The notes beneath the pieces are model-generated. The model saw nothing but the letters and a program-made list of their open reading frames with translations, did no database searches and was not told the DNA's origin. Positions 50,910 to 60,220 of a stretch of 64,000 nt of DNA are shown piece by piece (position 1 is the first letter of the stretch; each line of letters begins with the position of its first letter). The translations under genes were made by a program, and so were the position numbers. The DNA is from Bacillota bacterium (GTDB lineage: Bacteria; Bacillota; Clostridia; Christensenellales; Aristaeellaceae). The stretch spans positions 255,911-319,910 of the forward strand of contig JAEYOW010000044.1 in the NCBI GenBank assembly GCA_023411375.1, given 5' to 3'.

Positions 50910-52070
50910 GTGAAGAAGGCCACGGCCACGCTCGGCACATGCTTCGGTTTCTTTTTGCTCTGCGCGCTGTCCATGGGCAACCGCATGTATCTGCTGATCG
51001 CCATTATCATCGCGCTGTCCTGGCTTTTTGCGTACGCGAGCGTGCGCATGGCCGAGAAGAGCGTCAAGGTTGAAAACATGCTAAGCGGCGTGAAGGTGAA
51101 CCGCGGCGACGTGGTGAGTATGGAAATTTCCGTCAGCCATAAAAGCATTCTGCCCATCGCGCCGGTCGCGCTGCGTATGCGCGCCACCAGCAACACGCCC
51201 GCCGGCACCATCCACCTGACCCAGCTTGGCAAGCGCCGCCAGCGCGTGGTGCATAAGTTTGCCGCGGACCACGTAGGCGCGATGTTTCCCGGGGTGGACA
51301 GCTATCTGGTGTCGGATGTGTTTGGATTTTTTAAGCGGGAGCACAAGCCCGACCTGAAGGGACAGGAGTTGCTTGTACTGCCCGTTCCCTTCGACGTGGA
51401 GCCGCTCACTTTTGCCGCGGGCGATATGGGCGTGGAAACCATGAAGCGCGCCATGGAGGACCCCTCCAGCCCAAGCGATTTTCGCGCTTACCAGCAGGGG
51501 GACCCGCTGAAACGCATTCACTGGAAGATGAGCGCGCGGAAGCGCGAGATCATCGTGCGCCAGTTTGAGGAGCCGGCTCTGCCGGACGCGCTGGTGCTGC
51601 TGGATACCTCGCCGCCGCATGTCAGCCAGGGCGTGCCGCCGGAAAACGCCCCCTTTTTACAGGACGCCCTGTTGGAAACAGCCGCCTCGGTGGTGGCGTG
51701 CCAAATCCGGCAGGATAATCCAGTGCGCATGCCGCTGGTGGGCGATAGGCCGATGGAGTATTCCAGCCGTATGGGCCTTGCCGTGCTGCTGGATGAATTG
51801 GCCCGCTGCACCTTTAATGAGACGGAACGCTTTGAGCGCGTGCTGATGATGCAGATGGGCGAGCTGCGAAAGACCGGCGCGGTCGTCATCATCACCACGC
51901 GGCTTACCTCCGCTCTGGCGGATTTGATTGTGCGCATGAAGCGCATGGGGCCCAACGTGCGGCTTTACCTTGTCACCTTCCAGGCGGAGGACCCCGATGT
52001 GGTGCCGCTGGTAGGCAGGCTGCAGCAGGGCGGGATTGAGGTCAATTATGTGACGCCCCAGGGCGGCTGA
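50910..52070 (+). CDS. DUF58-domain membrane protein
   Basis: A 386-residue product from the GTG at 50910, 11 bases after AAAGGAGG. Two membrane segments near the N-terminus (about residues 7-40). The DUF58 core reads EDPSSPSDFRAYQQGDPLKRIHWKMSARKREIIVRQFEEP (split by me at QGDP) near residue 195, followed by a von Willebrand-like half with VLLDTSPP. Standard partner of MoxR and transglutaminase; together they probably form a membrane complex of unknown task. Confidence 0.88.
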   Translation: MKKATATLGTCFGFFLLCALSMGNRMYLLIAIIIALSWLFAYASVRMAEKSVKVENMLSGVKVNRGDVVSMEISVSHKSILPIAPVALRMRATSNTPAGTIHLTQLGKRRQRVVHKFAADHVGAMFPGVDSYLVSDVFGFFKREHKPDLKGQELLVLPVPFDVEPLTFAAGDMGVETMKRAMEDPSSPSDFRAYQQGDPLKRIHWKMSARKREIIVRQFEEPALPDALVLLDTSPPHVSQGVPPENAPFLQDALLETAASVVACQIRQDNPVRMPLVGDRPMEYSSRMGLAVLLDELARCTFNETERFERVLMMQMGELRKTGAVVIITTRLTSALADLIVRMKRMGPNVRLYLVTFQAEDPDVVPLVGRLQQGGIEVNYVTPQGG

Positions 52071-52146
52071 AAAACCAGGCCGTGCGGACGCCCGGGTGGG
52101 TGGGACCAAGCGGAGCTTTTTTCTTTGAAAGGAGGCTGATAGCCCG

Positions 52147-54519
52147 GTGCGCAAGCCAGCGTTTTTAAGCAACGAGCGCCTGTCGCGCTTTGTGGTCAGC
52201 CTTCTTTTGTGCGTCGGCGTAACCCTGCCGCTGATGATGACGTTTGGCGCGGGCGGGTCAGCGGCGCTTTCGCTGCTGATCAGCGCCGCTATTCTGGGGC
52301 TTATGACGGCGCTGGGTTCAATGAAAAAAGGGCCGCTGATTCTGACCGCCGCGGGTTCCGGGCTTGCCGTCATTCAGCTGTTTTTACCAAACGCGGGATT
52401 TTTTGGCGCTGCGTATGAGGGCATAAAGGCCATCGCGCTGTATTTGAACGGTATTACGACCGCCGCGCCACTTTTTGGCTCGCAGATTGCCCTGCTGCTG
52501 GGAGTTGGCGCCGCGCTGCTCAGCTACGCGTTTTCGGCCAAAGGGGCGGGCTTTCTTCCCGCGACCATCCTGGTGGTGCTGGTGCTGTTTGGGCTGTGGA
52601 GCCTGGGCAAGCCCGTCTACCTGTGGTACGCGCTGCCTGCCCTTGTCGCGCTGCTTTTGTTGATTTCCCAAACTTCACATGAGAAAATCAACCTTTTTGA
52701 AGTGCTGCCAATGGCGGCGATTGTGGTTGCCCTGAGCATGCTGGTGCTGCCCGCAAGGCAGGCGACCATTCCGCCGCTTTATGAGGCGGCGATGAACCTG
52801 AAGCAAACGATCTCGGATTATCTGTTTTTTACCGAGCCGCGCAACGTGTTTACGCTGGGCAGCTATGGTTATTACCCTATGGGCGGCGGCAGGCTGGGCG
52901 GCGAGGCCGCGCCCAGCGAATATCCCGTGATGATGGTCAAGACCGACAAGCGCACGCTGATGCGGGCTGTGGTCAAAGATGAATATACGGGCCGGAACTG
53001 GCGCGATACGTCGTCCGGAAAGCGGTATCTTTATGTTAACCCGCGCTGGTCCAAGCTGCGGGAGAGCGTTTTTCTGGAAAAAATGCCAGCCGAGGCGGTA
53101 CAGGCCGCAAGCACGATTCTTGACCAGCACGCCGTTACGGTACAGATGCAGAATACAGCGGCCAGCACCGTGTTTACGCCCGTATTCCTGCGCAATTTCA
53201 GCGCGCAGAGCGATATGGTGGGTTATTTTAACGACGCGAGCGAGCTGTTTATCACCCGCGACCTCCGGCAGGGGGACCGATATACCGTTTTCACACCGAT
53301 TTTCGAGGGTGGCGAAAATGGTCTGGGCGCGTTGATCAGCGCCGCGCCAAAGGGGGACGACAGCTATTACCAGGCGGTGGTCAACGACTACACAAAGCTG
53401 CCAGACCACCTGGAGCAAAAGGTTTACGACGACCTGAACAACATCATTGGCGCCGCGTCCACGCCATACGAAAAGGCATGCGCGATCATGCGCCATCTGC
53501 AGCGCTATTACCGCTACACGCTCACACCGGATGAACCGCCTGAAAATCAGGACTTCGTGACGTATTTCCTCTACGTAGGCAAGGAAGGCTATTGCACCTA
53601 TTACGCTTCCGCCATGACGGTGCTGTGCCGTATGGCTGGCCTGCCCGCGCGGTATGTGGAGGGCTTTCTGGCCACGCCTGCGAGCGACGGCTTCGCCTAT
53701 GTGACGGGGCTGGACGCGCATGCCTGGACGGAGGTTTACTTTGAGGGGTTTGGCTGGGTGCCTTTCGACGCGACGCCCGCCCAGCAGAACATGGACAATC
53801 AGCCGCCGCAGGAGAACGAACAACCGGAGCCTTCGCCCTCGCCAAGTCCGTCGCCGGAACCCGAGCCCAATGAGCAGCCCACCCCGTCGCCCGAGCCGGA
53901 AAACCCGGACGAGATGCCGGATATGGAGGACAGCGACCCGCCCGAGGTCCCCCCGGACGACGATAAGCCGCCCTTCCCCTGGTGGTGGTGGCTGCTGGCC
54001 GCCGCCGCGGTTGCCGGATTGGGAGCGCGTATTTACCTGCGCATGCCTGAGCAGGTAGCGAAGAAGCGGACGAGCGAGCAGGATAAGATTTTTGTTTACG
54101 GCAACGCCACCTATATGATCATGCGGCTACTCAAGCGCACGCCGCGGGCGGGCGAGACACCCCTGCTGTTTGCCCGCCGTATGGATAAACAAAAGGCTTT
54201 CCCCGCGCCGGTTTTACCGCTTTGGCGCATGATGGCGCTGAGCAACTACAGCCGTATGAAGCCCGGGGCCGAGCAGACGGCGCGCGCGAAGGAAACCTTC
54301 CTGCGCATGTATAAGCCTCAGCGGGTTTTCATAAAGCTGCGCTTCATGCTGTATGCGGCTTTTGGTAAGACCTGCTATAACTGCCTTGACACGGCGGTTG
54401 AGCATGTGGAGCCGGAAAAGGCGTACAGCTATCCGATTGGGAAGACGCCCAAAAAGGGCGAGAAACCGGGACGGCCCTCGAAGAAAAAGCCGGGCGGAAA
54501 ATCCAAACGCGGCAGGTAA
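52147..54519 (+). CDS. Membrane transglutaminase-like protein
   Basis: A 790-residue product starting at a GTG behind AAAGGAGG. The first ~220 residues hold six or seven membrane segments. A transglutaminase core follows (about 440-560): cysteine in GYCTYYASAMTVLC, histidine in TGLDAHAWTEVYFEG, aspartate in WVPFDATP, so the triad is complete. A proline/glutamate-rich linker (about 560-615, SPSPSPEPEPNEQP) leads to another membrane segment (PWWWWLLAAAAVAGLGA) and a basic cytoplasmic tail. Third gene of the MoxR-DUF58 set. It may crosslink or cleave proteins outside the membrane. Confidence 0.88.
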   Translation: MRKPAFLSNERLSRFVVSLLLCVGVTLPLMMTFGAGGSAALSLLISAAILGLMTALGSMKKGPLILTAAGSGLAVIQLFLPNAGFFGAAYEGIKAIALYLNGITTAAPLFGSQIALLLGVGAALLSYAFSAKGAGFLPATILVVLVLFGLWSLGKPVYLWYALPALVALLLLISQTSHEKINLFEVLPMAAIVVALSMLVLPARQATIPPLYEAAMNLKQTISDYLFFTEPRNVFTLGSYGYYPMGGGRLGGEAAPSEYPVMMVKTDKRTLMRAVVKDEYTGRNWRDTSSGKRYLYVNPRWSKLRESVFLEKMPAEAVQAASTILDQHAVTVQMQNTAASTVFTPVFLRNFSAQSDMVGYFNDASELFITRDLRQGDRYTVFTPIFEGGENGLGALISAAPKGDDSYYQAVVNDYTKLPDHLEQKVYDDLNNIIGAASTPYEKACAIMRHLQRYYRYTLTPDEPPENQDFVTYFLYVGKEGYCTYYASAMTVLCRMAGLPARYVEGFLATPASDGFAYVTGLDAHAWTEVYFEGFGWVPFDATPAQQNMDNQPPQENEQPEPSPSPSPSPEPEPNEQPTPSPEPENPDEMPDMEDSDPPEVPPDDDKPPFPWWWWLLAAAAVAGLGARIYLRMPEQVAKKRTSEQDKIFVYGNATYMIMRLLKRTPRAGETPLLFARRMDKQKAFPAPVLPLWRMMALSNYSRMKPGAEQTARAKETFLRMYKPQRVFIKLRFMLYAAFGKTCYNCLDTAVEHVEPEKAYSYPIGKTPKKGEKPGRPSKKKPGGKSKRGR

Positions 54520-54589
54520 AGCCCTCGGCCATACGGGCGTGAAGGGTGTCTGAAGGACTCTTTCATGACTTGATTGTGGACTTGAGAGG

Positions 54590-56116
54590 ATGATTATCAA
54601 GATGCCCATGCAGCCGAACACTCATCCAAAACGCAGAAACGTTTATTGCGCGCGCAGGACGCAGCAGCTATTTACCCCAGCCGAGCAGGCCGGGGTACAG
54701 GCATTTCTGACGGACGTGCGCGCACGGCTGTCGCTGAGCCGTAAGCATACCGAACTAATGCTGGACGATCACCTGAGCGCTCTGTACCGGCTCAGGCAGC
54801 GCGGAATGACGCTTGGAGACGCGATGCGATTGCTGGACCCGGCCCAGCTTGGAGATTTCTACCTTGCGGAGAGGAAGGACTGGTATCCGCTCGACCATGC
54901 GGCGAAGGTGTATCCGCTGAGCATGAGCTTAAAACGAATGATGGTGTTCCGGTTGTCCGGATACCTGAAAAAACCGGTGGTACCGGAGCTTTTGCAAATG
55001 GCGCTTACCTATGCCATCAGGCGGTTTCCTTATTTTGCGACAACCGTCAAATGCGGATTTTTTTGGCATTATATGGACGGCGCGCTGCGCCGCTTTCGGG
55101 TCCGGCCGGAAACCGAGCTGCCCTGCGCGGTCATGAAGGTGGGGGATGTGACTTCTCCGACCTTTCGGGTGGTGTATTACCAAAACAGGGTGAGCGTGGA
55201 GTTTTTCCATATATTGACCGATGGCACAGGCGCGAGCGTTTTTCTGCGCACACTGCTGAAAACCTATTTACGCCTGTTGGGCGAAAACGTGCCTGATTCA
55301 GAAGGAATGTTTAACATTCGTGAAAAGCCCGCGCCAGAGGAATGGCGGGACGATTTTACAATGGGCGACGAGTGCGGGGAATCGCACGGCTTTGCGGACA
55401 AGCCGGCGCTTCAGATGCGGGGCATGCTGCCTTACGAGCAGCCCAACCGTGTGCTTCATTATAATTTCAGCACCGGCGAGTTGCTCAAGCAGGCGCGTGA
55501 AAAGGGCGTAACCGTGACTACCCTGCTGCTGGGCTACATCATGCTTGCCTGCCGCGACGCGTGCCCCGCCAGAAGGACGCGGAAAAAAATTCAGATTCAG
55601 CTGCCCGTCAACATGCGCAAGTTTTATCCGAGCAGCACGCTACGCAATTTTTCCATGTACTGCTGCATCCGGCTTCACCCGGATGAAATCACCGGCCTTG
55701 ACAATATCCTGCCCAGGATTTCCGAGCAGGTGAAGGCCGGCACGGCCAAGGAACCGCTGGACCAGACGATGCAGCTTTCGCGCAAGCTGGTCAGATACCT
55801 GCGGTTTGTGCCGCTGATCATCAAGCGCCCCATCGCCTATTTTATTTACGGGGCGCTGAGCGACGCGGTTTTTACCACCACGTTCAGCAACCTGGGCGCG
55901 ATTGATGCCTCGCCGGAGATGCGCGCGCAGGTGGACAAGTTTGATTTTGTTCTTGGACCGCCGATCCAGAACCGGGCATGCTGCTCATTGTGCAGTTTTG
56001 GGGACCGCGCGGTGTTTACCGTAACCAAAAACACGCAACTGACGCTGTTTGAGGATGCGCTTTACCGATATTTTTGCGAAAACGGTCTGGAGCCTTATGT
56101 GGAAGGGAGCAGATAG
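54590..56116 (+). CDS. Condensation/alcohol-acetyltransferase-fold protein
   Basis: A 508-residue protein with the chloramphenicol-acetyltransferase-like fold of NRPS condensation domains and alcohol acetyltransferases. The active-site motif is VEFFHILTDGTGASVFL near residue 205, which matches the HxxxDG core with the first histidine replaced by phenylalanine. The basic stretch QIQLPVNMRKFYPSSTLRNF corresponds to the R-N loop of such enzymes. An N-terminal ~115-residue helical region is extra. No signal peptide. The next gene overlaps within two bases and encodes a small membrane protein, so the pair probably acts at the membrane, acylating a lipid or glycan. Target unknown. Confidence 0.72.
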   Translation: MIIKMPMQPNTHPKRRNVYCARRTQQLFTPAEQAGVQAFLTDVRARLSLSRKHTELMLDDHLSALYRLRQRGMTLGDAMRLLDPAQLGDFYLAERKDWYPLDHAAKVYPLSMSLKRMMVFRLSGYLKKPVVPELLQMALTYAIRRFPYFATTVKCGFFWHYMDGALRRFRVRPETELPCAVMKVGDVTSPTFRVVYYQNRVSVEFFHILTDGTGASVFLRTLLKTYLRLLGENVPDSEGMFNIREKPAPEEWRDDFTMGDECGESHGFADKPALQMRGMLPYEQPNRVLHYNFSTGELLKQAREKGVTVTTLLLGYIMLACRDACPARRTRKKIQIQLPVNMRKFYPSSTLRNFSMYCCIRLHPDEITGLDNILPRISEQVKAGTAKEPLDQTMQLSRKLVRYLRFVPLIIKRPIAYFIYGALSDAVFTTTFSNLGAIDASPEMRAQVDKFDFVLGPPIQNRACCSLCSFGDRAVFTVTKNTQLTLFEDALYRYFCENGLEPYVEGSR

Positions 56117-56117
56117 C

Positions 56118-56696
56118 ATGGAGCCGATGCGCGTACACCTGACATATCCGCCCGCGACCGCGCTTTCGTTTTGGAAGCGCAACCGGCAGGCGCTGTGGCG
56201 CAGCCTGTTTTTGCTGCTGGGCTATTCATGCTTGCTGATCAACCTGCTGGCGGGCGGCATGCCCTGGAGCCTGATTGTCATTGGCGGGTTGATGGTGACG
56301 TGGGTTGTGCTGATATACCGGCCGCAGGTGGAGAATACGGTAATCAAAAAGCTTTGCGACTCGCTGATTGCCGTATGCCTGTACCTGTTTTTGCTGGACA
56401 GCATTGTAGGCGGCGGATGGAGCGGCTTTGTGGTGCCCATCGTGTTCTTTGGCGATTTGGTGCTGATCGGCTCATACTTTTTACTGTTTTTCAAAAAGCG
56501 CAAGCGCGACTTTCTGCCGTTGTTTGAGCTGCTGCTGGCGGGGGTGGTGATTACGCTTTGCGAGCTGGTGGGCTTTCACTACCTGGACTGGCCGATGGTC
56601 GTGGTCGGCGGGGTGAGCCTGGGCTTGCTGGTGCTGAGCCTGGCGCTGTTCTGGCAGCCGATGCGGGAGGAGTTTCAAAAGAAGTTTCATATGTGA
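56118..56696 (+). CDS. Small membrane protein (DUF6320-like)
   Basis: A 192-residue protein with about six membrane segments. The ATG at 56118 lies two bases after the acyltransferase stop, preceded by GAAGGGAG. The DUF6320 label is by recall of proteins that sit next to this acyltransferase type; the sequence shows only a polytopic membrane protein with a basic loop (FKKRKRD). Function unknown; probable membrane partner of the acyltransferase. Confidence 0.6.
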   Translation: MEPMRVHLTYPPATALSFWKRNRQALWRSLFLLLGYSCLLINLLAGGMPWSLIVIGGLMVTWVVLIYRPQVENTVIKKLCDSLIAVCLYLFLLDSIVGGGWSGFVVPIVFFGDLVLIGSYFLLFFKKRKRDFLPLFELLLAGVVITLCELVGFHYLDWPMVVVGGVSLGLLVLSLALFWQPMREEFQKKFHM

Positions 56697-56736
56697 GGGT
56701 GGGCTGGATTGGATTGAAGCCGGTTGAAAGCATTGC

Positions 56737-56779
56737 AGAGGGTCCGCGGGCGTTTTTCAACGCTTGCGGACCCTCTTTT
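56737..56779 (+). terminator. Terminator after the acyltransferase pair
   Basis: AGAGGGTCCGC (56737-56747) pairs with GCGGACCCTCT (56766-56776), extended inside by CGTT/AACG, then TTTT. Confidence 0.9.
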
Positions 56780-56803
56780 GAACGATCCAATTTTTTCGGC
56801 CGT

Positions 56804-57652
56804 TTATCCCTTCACCGCGCCGGCGGTTAGGCCCTTAATGAACTGACTGCTCATGGCTAAATACAGCAGGATAACCGGAAGCGCGCTCAGCGTAAGCACC
56901 GCGAGCACCTTGCTCCAGTCCGTCTGGTATTGACCGAAAAGCCGCGTGACGCCCAGCAGCAGCGTCTTTGATTTTTCATCGCTGATGAAGATGAGCGGAA
57001 ACCACAGGTCGTTCCAGAAGGGGACGAGGTTGTAGATGACCACGGTGGCGACCGCCGGCTTAAGCAGAGGCAGGACGATGACGCGGAAAATTTTAAACCT
57101 GCCGGCACCGTCGATAAAGCCGGATTCCGTGAGCTCGCCCGGGACGGAACGGATGAAGGTCGTCAGCACAAAGACGGATATGGGGATACCCATCGCGACA
57201 TAGATGGGGATCAGCGACCAGATGGTATTGAGCAGGCCCAGTCCCTTCATCATGGCCAGCAGCTTGACGGAGGCGATTTTGATGGGAAGCATCATGCCCG
57301 CGATGAGAAAAAAGAACGTTAAACCGGAAAGCTTGCTCTTCCAGTTGGCCAGTGCGTATGCCGCGAGCGACCCCACAATGATGACCAGTACCAGGCTGAG
57401 GATGACGACGATCAGGCTGTTTTTAAAGTAATTCAAGAAATCGCTGCTGCCCAAAACGGATTCATAGTTTTTAAAGTTCCATTTTTCGGGAATCCAAAAT
57501 GGGTTGGAGTAGATGCTCAGCCTCGTTTTAAATGAGTTAACCACCATCACCCATACCGGGAAAAGCACGAGGATAGACCACAGGGTGAGCACCACATGGG
57601 AGATGATGTGCATGTTTTGAAGCCGGATGGAACCTGTTCTGCGCTTTTGCAT
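56804..57652 (-). CDS. ABC transporter permease, MalG type (second importer)
   Basis: A 282-residue permease of the CUT1 family with six membrane segments and an EAA-loop (GELTESGFIDGAGRFKIFRVIVLPLLKP) near residue 195. Starts one base after the MalF-type stop. No ATPase gene adjacent. Last gene of the second ABC operon. Confidence 0.93.
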   Translation of the reverse strand: MQKRRTGSIRLQNMHIISHVVLTLWSILVLFPVWVMVVNSFKTRLSIYSNPFWIPEKWNFKNYESVLGSSDFLNYFKNSLIVVILSLVLVIIVGSLAAYALANWKSKLSGLTFFFLIAGMMLPIKIASVKLLAMMKGLGLLNTIWSLIPIYVAMGIPISVFVLTTFIRSVPGELTESGFIDGAGRFKIFRVIVLPLLKPAVATVVIYNLVPFWNDLWFPLIFISDEKSKTLLLGVTRLFGQYQTDWSKVLAVLTLSALPVILLYLAMSSQFIKGLTAGAVKG

Positions 57653-57653
57653 G

Positions 57654-58613
57654 TCAATCCCCCTTTTGCGTTTTGATCAGCGTTGGAATTACGCAGATTA
57701 CAAGCATAATGAAGGTGATGGTCGCAATGGCGCTGCCAAGGTCCGGGTCCGGAATTGCGACGGGGTGCTGGCCGGCGATGCCGACCCGGTAAAACAGCGT
57801 GCCGATTAAGTCTGTGGAAAAGCCGGGAGCGCCATTGGCGTTTTCCATGGCATAAACCGCATCGAAAGCATTGAAGTTGTTAACAAACGTCAATATGGCG
57901 ACGATGCCCACCACAGGCTTGATGAGGGGCAGCTTGATGTGGCGGAAAACATGCCATTGGTTGGCGCCCTCGAGACTTCCGGCTTCAATGAGCTCCTCGT
58001 TAATGCCCTGAAGGGCGGCAACAAACATCATGGTGGGCATGCCCACCCACTGCCAGCAGGATACCAACGCGACGGTGGTCAGCGCTGTGCTCTCCTGCCC
58101 CAGCCAGGGCTGCGCCAACGCGCCCAGCCCGATTGTGGTGAGGATATCCTTTGTCCAAACGGGTGAAAGCAACAACTTCCAGAGATAACCTGTCACCAGC
58201 ACCGCGAACGTGACGGGCAGGAAAATAATCGTTTGATAAACCCGCATTCCCTTCATGGCGCGGTTGGTCAGCATCACGGCAAAGGTGATGCCGAGCACAT
58301 TTTGCACCAGCATATGAATGGCGAAAAAATACCACGTATGGCCAAACGCTGCCCAGTAGCGGGCGGAAACGTCCGGATCGGTAAAGAGAAGGACGTAATT
58401 TGCCAAGCCGATAAATTCGTCCGAACTGTCCGCGTTTTGATAAAGCGAAAGGCGTACGGAATCGATGAGGGGAAACGCCATAAATACTGTATAGACGAGC
58501 AGCGCGGGCAGAAGATAGCGAAGCCAGTACAATCCGCTCGGCGTCACACTGCCGCCGCCCCGGTAGACAAAAGACTTCTTTGTCAGACGGGGCGGTACTA
58601 AATTGCTTTGCAT
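57654..58613 (-). CDS. ABC transporter permease, MalF type (second importer)
   Basis: A 319-residue partner permease with an EAA-loop EELIEAGSLEGANQWHVFRHIKLPLIKP near residue 225. Longer N-terminal cytoplasmic region (about 30 residues) than the first importer's. Ribosome-binding site GGAGG. Separated from the binding-protein gene by 100 bases containing a terminator-like hairpin. Confidence 0.93.
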   Translation of the reverse strand: MQSNLVPPRLTKKSFVYRGGGSVTPSGLYWLRYLLPALLVYTVFMAFPLIDSVRLSLYQNADSSDEFIGLANYVLLFTDPDVSARYWAAFGHTWYFFAIHMLVQNVLGITFAVMLTNRAMKGMRVYQTIIFLPVTFAVLVTGYLWKLLLSPVWTKDILTTIGLGALAQPWLGQESTALTTVALVSCWQWVGMPTMMFVAALQGINEELIEAGSLEGANQWHVFRHIKLPLIKPVVGIVAILTFVNNFNAFDAVYAMENANGAPGFSTDLIGTLFYRVGIAGQHPVAIPDPDLGSAIATITFIMLVICVIPTLIKTQKGD

Positions 58614-58639
58614 TGTGATGTCCTCCCTGGAAAAAAATC

Positions 58640-58688
58640 AGGGGCTGTGGCCTGCGGCGGACGAGCCGCACAGTCGCCCACAGCCCCT
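58640..58688 (-). terminator. Internal terminator between solute-binding and permease genes
   Basis: On the minus strand an 11-12 bp stem (58677-58688 with 58640-58651) with a GC-rich inner hairpin is followed by a run of T's (plus-strand A run 58631-58637). This is a partial intrinsic terminator that would leave more message for the binding protein than for the permeases. Confidence 0.75.
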
Positions 58689-58712
58689 GTGTGATGTGCC
58701 GGATGAGAAGCT

Positions 58713-59930
58713 TTATTTAGCCAGTCCGTCAAAGGCGGCGGCTACGGAATCAGCGGCCTCCTGCGGGGTGGAGGTTCCCTTCAGCACGGCGATGACCGCC
58801 TGATTCATGGGAGAATACAGATCCATCAAAACGGGCCATACGAAGCGCACGTCCGTCGTCTTTCCATTCGTCAGGGCGAGAAGCTCGGCGCTGTGCGGGT
58901 CCGCAAGGGTTACGGGCAGGCTGGTAACGGGATACATGCCGGCCGGCAGATAGGTAGCCAGCGCGTCCACGCCATCCTGCGTGCAAAGCCAGGCAAGGAA
59001 GGCCTTCGCTTCTTCAGGATACTTGGTGGCGGGATTCATGCCGACCGCGGCATCCAGGTGGAAGGTGATGTTGGTGGTCATGCCTTCGGGCGCGGGCATG
59101 GCAAACGTGCCCCATTCGAATTCCGCGTCGCCATAGGTGCCGACCGTCCAGGAACCGTCCATGAACATGGCGGCCTTGCCGGTCGCGAAGAGAACCTGGC
59201 TGTCGTTGTAGGTAACGGCCTCAAAGCCCTCGGGCAGGTAAGGGGCAACTTTGCCCATGTCTGCGTAGGCTTTCACAAAGGCTTCGTCGTTAAGCTTCTT
59301 TTCGCCGGTCTCATAGAGGACACGCTCGGCGGCGCCGCCGATATAGTTGGGCAGCATGCCCAGGAAGAAGCATTCCAGGATATCCCATTCCTCGGCAACA
59401 CCATTGGCCAGCGGGGTGATGCCGGCGGCCTTCAGGGTTTCGCACACTGTGAGGAATTCCTCGAAGGTGGTGGGAATCTCAAGGCTGTTGGCCGCGAAGA
59501 TATCCTTGTTGTAATACACCGCGTGGGTTACGGCCACAACGGGAACCGCAAAGGTCTTGCCTTCGGTGGTCCAAGGGGCCAGGGCTTCCTCGGTGAAGTT
59601 TTCCTTCAGGCCGGGAAGGTCGCTGATGTCGGAAAAATATCCGTCGTTAAACAACGAGGCGCCGGTGGCGTAGGAGCGGGCGAACATCATGTCGGGGCCC
59701 GTGCCGTTTTCAAGCTGCAGGCGCAGCGTGGCGTTGTACTCGGCGGGGGTGGTGGGCTGGAAGTCGATCTGCACGCCGGAAGATTCCTTGTAGAGGTTAA
59801 ACAGCGCCGTCATCTGCTCCACATCGTCGGCACGCCAGGAACCCATGGTAAGGGTGGTTTCCGCGCACGCGCCAAAGGCAAATGTTACCAGAAGCACCAT
59901 CGACAGCATGGCTACAAGCAGTTTTTTCAT
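58713..59930 (-). CDS. Extracellular solute-binding protein (family 1, second importer)
   Basis: A 405-residue CUT1-type binding protein. Signal peptide MKKLLVAMLSMVLLVTFAFG followed by ACAE; the cysteine is not in a good lipobox, so it may be cleaved by signal peptidase I. Mature protein begins near TTLTMGSWRADDVEQMTALF, the usual first strand. The C-terminal part ends TSTPQEAADSVAAAFDGLAK, like many such proteins. Strong AAAAGGAGGAA. First gene of the second ABC operon, with a perfect consensus promoter. Confidence 0.92.
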   Translation of the reverse strand: MKKLLVAMLSMVLLVTFAFGACAETTLTMGSWRADDVEQMTALFNLYKESSGVQIDFQPTTPAEYNATLRLQLENGTGPDMMFARSYATGASLFNDGYFSDISDLPGLKENFTEEALAPWTTEGKTFAVPVVAVTHAVYYNKDIFAANSLEIPTTFEEFLTVCETLKAAGITPLANGVAEEWDILECFFLGMLPNYIGGAAERVLYETGEKKLNDEAFVKAYADMGKVAPYLPEGFEAVTYNDSQVLFATGKAAMFMDGSWTVGTYGDAEFEWGTFAMPAPEGMTTNITFHLDAAVGMNPATKYPEEAKAFLAWLCTQDGVDALATYLPAGMYPVTSLPVTLADPHSAELLALTNGKTTDVRFVWPVLMDLYSPMNQAVIAVLKGTSTPQEAADSVAAAFDGLAK

Positions 59931-59987
59931 TCCATATTCCTCCTTTTAATTGTTGGTTGCCCAAACGCAGCCTTCACTATTGATTGC

Positions 59988-60016
59988 ATTATAGCATGCG
60001 GTTTTGGACATGTCAA
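59988..60016 (-). promoter_or_regulatory. Promoter of the second ABC importer
   Basis: On the minus strand TTGACA (60016-60011), 17 bases, TATAAT (59993-59988): full consensus, about 60 bases before the gene. Confidence 0.85.
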
Positions 60017-60220
60017 ACAAAAATAAGCTTCGTTTTATGTTATAGTAAAATATTGATAGAAAATAATGTATTATTGATAAATTGGATGGAATATTCGGTT
60101 TATAGCAACTCATATCAAAATATATTGAAATTGACGCCCCACAGCGCTCGAATCTGTGATATGATAGGCACAAAAACATCGCAGGCTTCGCCTGTGGAAT
60201 CAGAGAGGACGGATACAAGC

